A stretch of DNA of 9,139 nt from DASSUC01 sp035649895 (lineage in GTDB: Bacteria; Actinomycetota; Actinomycetes; Mycobacteriales; Micromonosporaceae). The first letter of the stretch is position 1. Every line of letters starts with the position of its first letter. Positions 6,885 through 9,139 of the stretch are shown piece by piece. The notes beneath the pieces were generated by a model. It made no database searches and had not been told where the DNA came from. It worked only from the letters and a program-made list of their open reading frames with translations. The stretch spans positions 1 to 9,139 of the forward strand of contig DASRIS010000103.1 of NCBI GenBank assembly GCA_035649895.1, read 5' to 3'. The translations under genes and the position numbers were made by a program.

Positions 6885-6897
6885 TACATTGACGCCG
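6885..6897 (+). promoter_or_regulatory. Candidate promoter giving a leaderless methyltransferase mRNA
   Basis: TACATT at 6885-6890 matches the actinobacterial -10 pattern. The GTG start codon begins at 6897, seven bases after the hexamer, exactly where transcription should start. No Shine-Dalgarno sequence precedes the GTG. Together these point to a leaderless transcript, a common arrangement in actinobacteria. The -35 region around 6862-6868 is weak. Confidence 0.5.
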
Positions 6898-8054
6898 TGA
6901 CAGGCGCGGACGCGATCGCGGCGGTGCGGCGCCGCTACCAGACCTACTTCGCAGACCGCACGCCGGTGCCGTTCGCGGTGGCCGTCGACGACAAGCCGGC
7001 GCACGCCTTCGGGCCCGGCGAGCCCGCGTTCACCATCCGGGTACGCGACGAGCGCGGCGCCCGGGCGCTCGCCGCCCTCGACCAGTTCGCGGTCGCCGTG
7101 GCGTACCTGCAGGGCTCCCTCGACGTCGAGGGTGACCTGGCGGCGGCGCTGCGCATGCGGCAGTTCTTCCGCGACTTCCACCCGGTGGCCCGGCTCGGCC
7201 AGCTCGGCTCGGCGCTGCTGCACGGACGGCGCGAGGACGACCGGCGCTCGATCTCGCACCACTACGACGAGGACTCCGAGTTCTTCCTGACCTTCCTGGA
7301 CCGCCGCCACCGCTGCTACACCGAGGGCGTGTTCGCCCGCGACGACGAGCCGCTCGAGGAGGCGATGACCCGCAAGATGGACCTCGCCATCGAGGCCATC
7401 GGGGTCAAGCCCGGCGACCGGGTGCTGGAGGTCGGGGGCGGCTGGGGCGCCTTCGCCGAGTACGCCGGCCGGCGCGGCATCGAGGTGACCACGCTGACCC
7501 TCTCCCGGGAGTCCGAGCGCTTCCTGCTCGACCTCGTGGCGCGCGAGTCCCTCCCGGTCCACGTGGTCCGCGAGCACGTGCTCAGCTACACCAGCCCGCA
7601 CCCCTACGACGCGATCGTCAACATGGGCGTCACCGAGCACCTGCCCGACTACCGGACCACCCTGCGCAAGTACGCCGAGCTGCTGCGCCCCGGCGGCACG
7701 GTCTACCTCGACGCCCTGGCGATGCGGACCAAGCACTCGGTCTCCACGTTCATGCGCCGCTACGTCTACCCCGGTGCGTCCTCACCGCTGCTGCTGCACC
7801 AGTACCTGCGGCACGTGGCGCGCTCGCCGTTCGAGCTGCTGAGCCTGGTCGACGACCGGCACAACTACTACCTGACCTGCCGCGAGTGGGCACGGCGGCT
7901 CGACGCGTCCCGCGAGGAGGTCGTCGGGCGCTGGGGCGAGCCGCTCTACCGCCGGTTCCGGCTGTTCCTGTGGGGCTCGGCGGCCGGCTTCGACACCGGC
8001 ATGGTGCAGGCCTACCGCTGGGTGCTGAAGATGCCGGAGGCCGAGCCGGCCTGA
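6897..8054 (+). CDS. CFA-synthase-like SAM-dependent methyltransferase
   Basis: A 385-residue protein with the two-part architecture of cyclopropane-fatty-acyl-phospholipid synthases: an N-terminal lipid-binding-like domain (FTIRV near 45, YLQGSLDVEGDL at 70-81) and a class I methyltransferase domain (SAM loop VLEVGGGWGAFAEYA, 176-190; TLTLS at 199-203). The motif HHYDEDSEFF (121-130) matches the HYD segment of CFA synthases, and NMGVTEH keeps the conserved Glu247. However, the YSC segment of the canonical enzyme reads YTEG (141-144), and the conserved LLH reads YLD (270-272), so Cys and His of the bicarbonate site appear replaced. Tyr near 324-325 may be kept. It probably methylates a lipid or other hydrophobic substrate, but cyclopropanation is doubtful. 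The start is GTG 6897; an in-frame ATG at 6837 would add 20 residues but lacks a ribosome binding site and overlaps the thrS promoter. It is divergent from thrS and converges on mscR with a six-base gap. Confidence 0.85.
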   Translation: MTGADAIAAVRRRYQTYFADRTPVPFAVAVDDKPAHAFGPGEPAFTIRVRDERGARALAALDQFAVAVAYLQGSLDVEGDLAAALRMRQFFRDFHPVARLGQLGSALLHGRREDDRRSISHHYDEDSEFFLTFLDRRHRCYTEGVFARDDEPLEEAMTRKMDLAIEAIGVKPGDRVLEVGGGWGAFAEYAGRRGIEVTTLTLSRESERFLLDLVARESLPVHVVREHVLSYTSPHPYDAIVNMGVTEHLPDYRTTLRKYAELLRPGGTVYLDALAMRTKHSVSTFMRRYVYPGASSPLLLHQYLRHVARSPFELLSLVDDRHNYYLTCREWARRLDASREEVVGRWGEPLYRRFRLFLWGSAAGFDTGMVQAYRWVLKMPEAEPA

Positions 8055-8060
8055 CCGTGG

Positions 8061-9137
8061 CTACTCGAAGAGCACCACGCTGCGCAGCACCTCGCCGCGG
8101 TGCATCCGGTCGAACGCCTGCTCGACGCCGTCGATGCCGATCGTCTCGGAGACGAACCGGTCCAGCGGCAGCCGGTCCTGCCGGAACAGCGCGACGAACG
8201 TGGGAAAGTCTCGCTCGGGCAGGCAGTCGCCGTACCAGGAGGACTTGACCGCGCCGCCGCGGCTGAACAGGTCGATGAGGGGCAGCGTGAGCGTGGCGTC
8301 GGGGTGCGGCACGCCGACCAGGACCGCGGTGCCGGCGTGGTCGCGGGCGTAGAACGCCTGGGTGAAGACCTCCGGCAGGCCCACCGCGTCGATCGCGACA
8401 TCGACGCCGTTGCCTCCGGTCAGCTCCCTGATCGCCTCGACCGGGTCGCGCTGCGTCGAGTTGACCGTGTGCGTGGCGCCGAACTCCTTCGCCCACGCCA
8501 GCTTGCGGTCGTCCACGTCCACCGCGACGACCGTGGTCGCGCCGGCCAGCACGGCGCCCGCGATCGCCGCGTCGCCGACCCCGCCGCACCCGAAGACCGC
8601 CACCGAGTCGCCCCGGCCCACCCCGCCGGTGTTGACCGCCGCGCCGAGCCCGGCCATCACGCCGCAGCCCAGCAGTCCCGCCACGGCGGCCGGCGCGGCC
8701 GGGTCGACCTTGGTGCACTGGCCGGCCGCCACGAGCGTCTTCTCCGCGAACGCCCCGATCCCCAGGGCCGGCGAGAGCCGGGTGCCGTCAGGCAGCGTCA
8801 TCGGCTGGCTGGCGTTGTGCGTGGCGAAGCAGTACCACGGCCGGCCGCGCCGGCACGAGCGGCACTCGCCGCAGACCGCGCGCCAGTTGAGGATGACGAA
8901 GTCGCCCGGCGCCACCGAGGTCACGTCCGGGCCGACCGCCTCCACCGTGCCGGCCGCCTCGTGGCCGAGCAGGAACGGGAAGTCGTCGTTGATGCCGCCC
9001 TCGCGGTAGTGCAGGTCGGTGTGGCAGACCCCGCACGCTTGCACCTTGACCAGCGCCTCGCCGGGCCCTGGGTCGGGGACCTCGATGGTCTGCACTTCCA
9101 CCGGATTGCCGGCCTTCAGGGACACAACCGCCCGCAC
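8061..9137 (-). CDS. mscR: S-(hydroxymethyl)mycothiol dehydrogenase (formaldehyde/nitrosothiol detoxification)
   Basis: A zinc-dependent medium-chain dehydrogenase that oxidises the mycothiol-formaldehyde adduct to the formyl thioester with NAD; the same family reduces S-nitrosomycothiol. Numbered from GTG 9137, the catalytic zinc ligands are Cys38 (GVCHTD), His59-Glu60 (GHE) and Cys158 (LLGCGVMAG). The structural zinc ligands are Cys89, Cys92, Cys95 and Cys103. The Rossmann loop GCGGVG is at 183-188, with Asp207 at the end of the second strand indicating NAD rather than NADP. The segments YREGGIN, FVILNWRAVCG, GQCTKVDPAA and SSWYGDCLPERDFPT closely match what I recall of Rv2259 (MscR), which distinguishes it from glutathione-dependent or general alcohol dehydrogenases. 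GTG 9137 encodes a Val that is internal in homologues (V-R-G/A-V), so the true start probably lies a few codons beyond the window edge. It converges with the methyltransferase gene and shares no operon with the other genes seen. Confidence 0.92.
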   Translation of the reverse strand: MRAVVSLKAGNPVEVQTIEVPDPGPGEALVKVQACGVCHTDLHYREGGINDDFPFLLGHEAAGTVEAVGPDVTSVAPGDFVILNWRAVCGECRSCRRGRPWYCFATHNASQPMTLPDGTRLSPALGIGAFAEKTLVAAGQCTKVDPAAPAAVAGLLGCGVMAGLGAAVNTGGVGRGDSVAVFGCGGVGDAAIAGAVLAGATTVVAVDVDDRKLAWAKEFGATHTVNSTQRDPVEAIRELTGGNGVDVAIDAVGLPEVFTQAFYARDHAGTAVLVGVPHPDATLTLPLIDLFSRGGAVKSSWYGDCLPERDFPTFVALFRQDRLPLDRFVSETIGIDGVEQAFDRMHRGEVLRSVVLFE

Positions 9138-9139
9138 TT

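Noticed and set aside
6794..6896. T-box riboswitch upstream of thrS
   Set aside because: The predicted leader is only about 37 bases and the whole divergent gap is 103 bases. That is too short for a T-box stem I, antiterminator and terminator.
8038..8052. Hairpin AGGCC-GAGCC-GGCCT at the end of the methyltransferase gene
   Set aside because: A short stem inside coding sequence, overlapping the stop and lacking a T-tract; expected by chance at this GC content.

Overview
The window is high-GC DNA with frequent GTG starts. It comes from an actinomycete: it carries a mycothiol-dependent dehydrogenase of the mscR type (mycothiol is an actinobacterial thiol) and the actinobacterial pair thrS plus HIT-family Ap4A phosphorylase. 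The style of the WD40 repeats and the codon use would suit Micromonosporaceae or a relative, but the genus is inference.

Layout. Bases 1-426 hold no gene I can defend; weak open frames lie on both strands. Bases about 469-4134 (+) hold a two-gene unit: a small alpha/beta hydrolase, then 12 bases later a 922-residue protein combining a caspase-like peptidase, a STAND-type P-loop NTPase, a helical region and a short C-terminal WD40 array. This is the accessory part of the window and resembles the NTPase-controlled conflict (anti-phage or programmed-death) modules of actinobacteria and other developmentally complex bacteria.

Bases 4223-6793 (-) are housekeeping: threonyl-tRNA synthetase followed by the HIT protein. 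In mycobacteria this pair is followed by pgsA and pimA (phosphatidylinositol and PIM synthesis). Here the next DNA is the convergent conflict module, so the module seems to sit at the end of, or inside, a conserved gene string. The last codons and stop of the HIT gene are duplicated in tandem at this junction.

Bases 6897-8054 (+) encode a methyltransferase of the cyclopropane-fatty-acid-synthase fold. It is divergent from thrS across a 103-base promoter region, is probably translated from a leaderless mRNA, and lacks several catalytic residues of true CFA synthases. Bases 8061-9137 (-) are mscR, S-(hydroxymethyl)mycothiol dehydrogenase, with its N-terminus at the window edge.

Most noteworthy: the hydrolase/caspase-STAND-WD40 pair; its WD40 array of only two copies that share 70 identical bases; the tandem duplication at the junction; and the methyltransferase with a remodelled active site.
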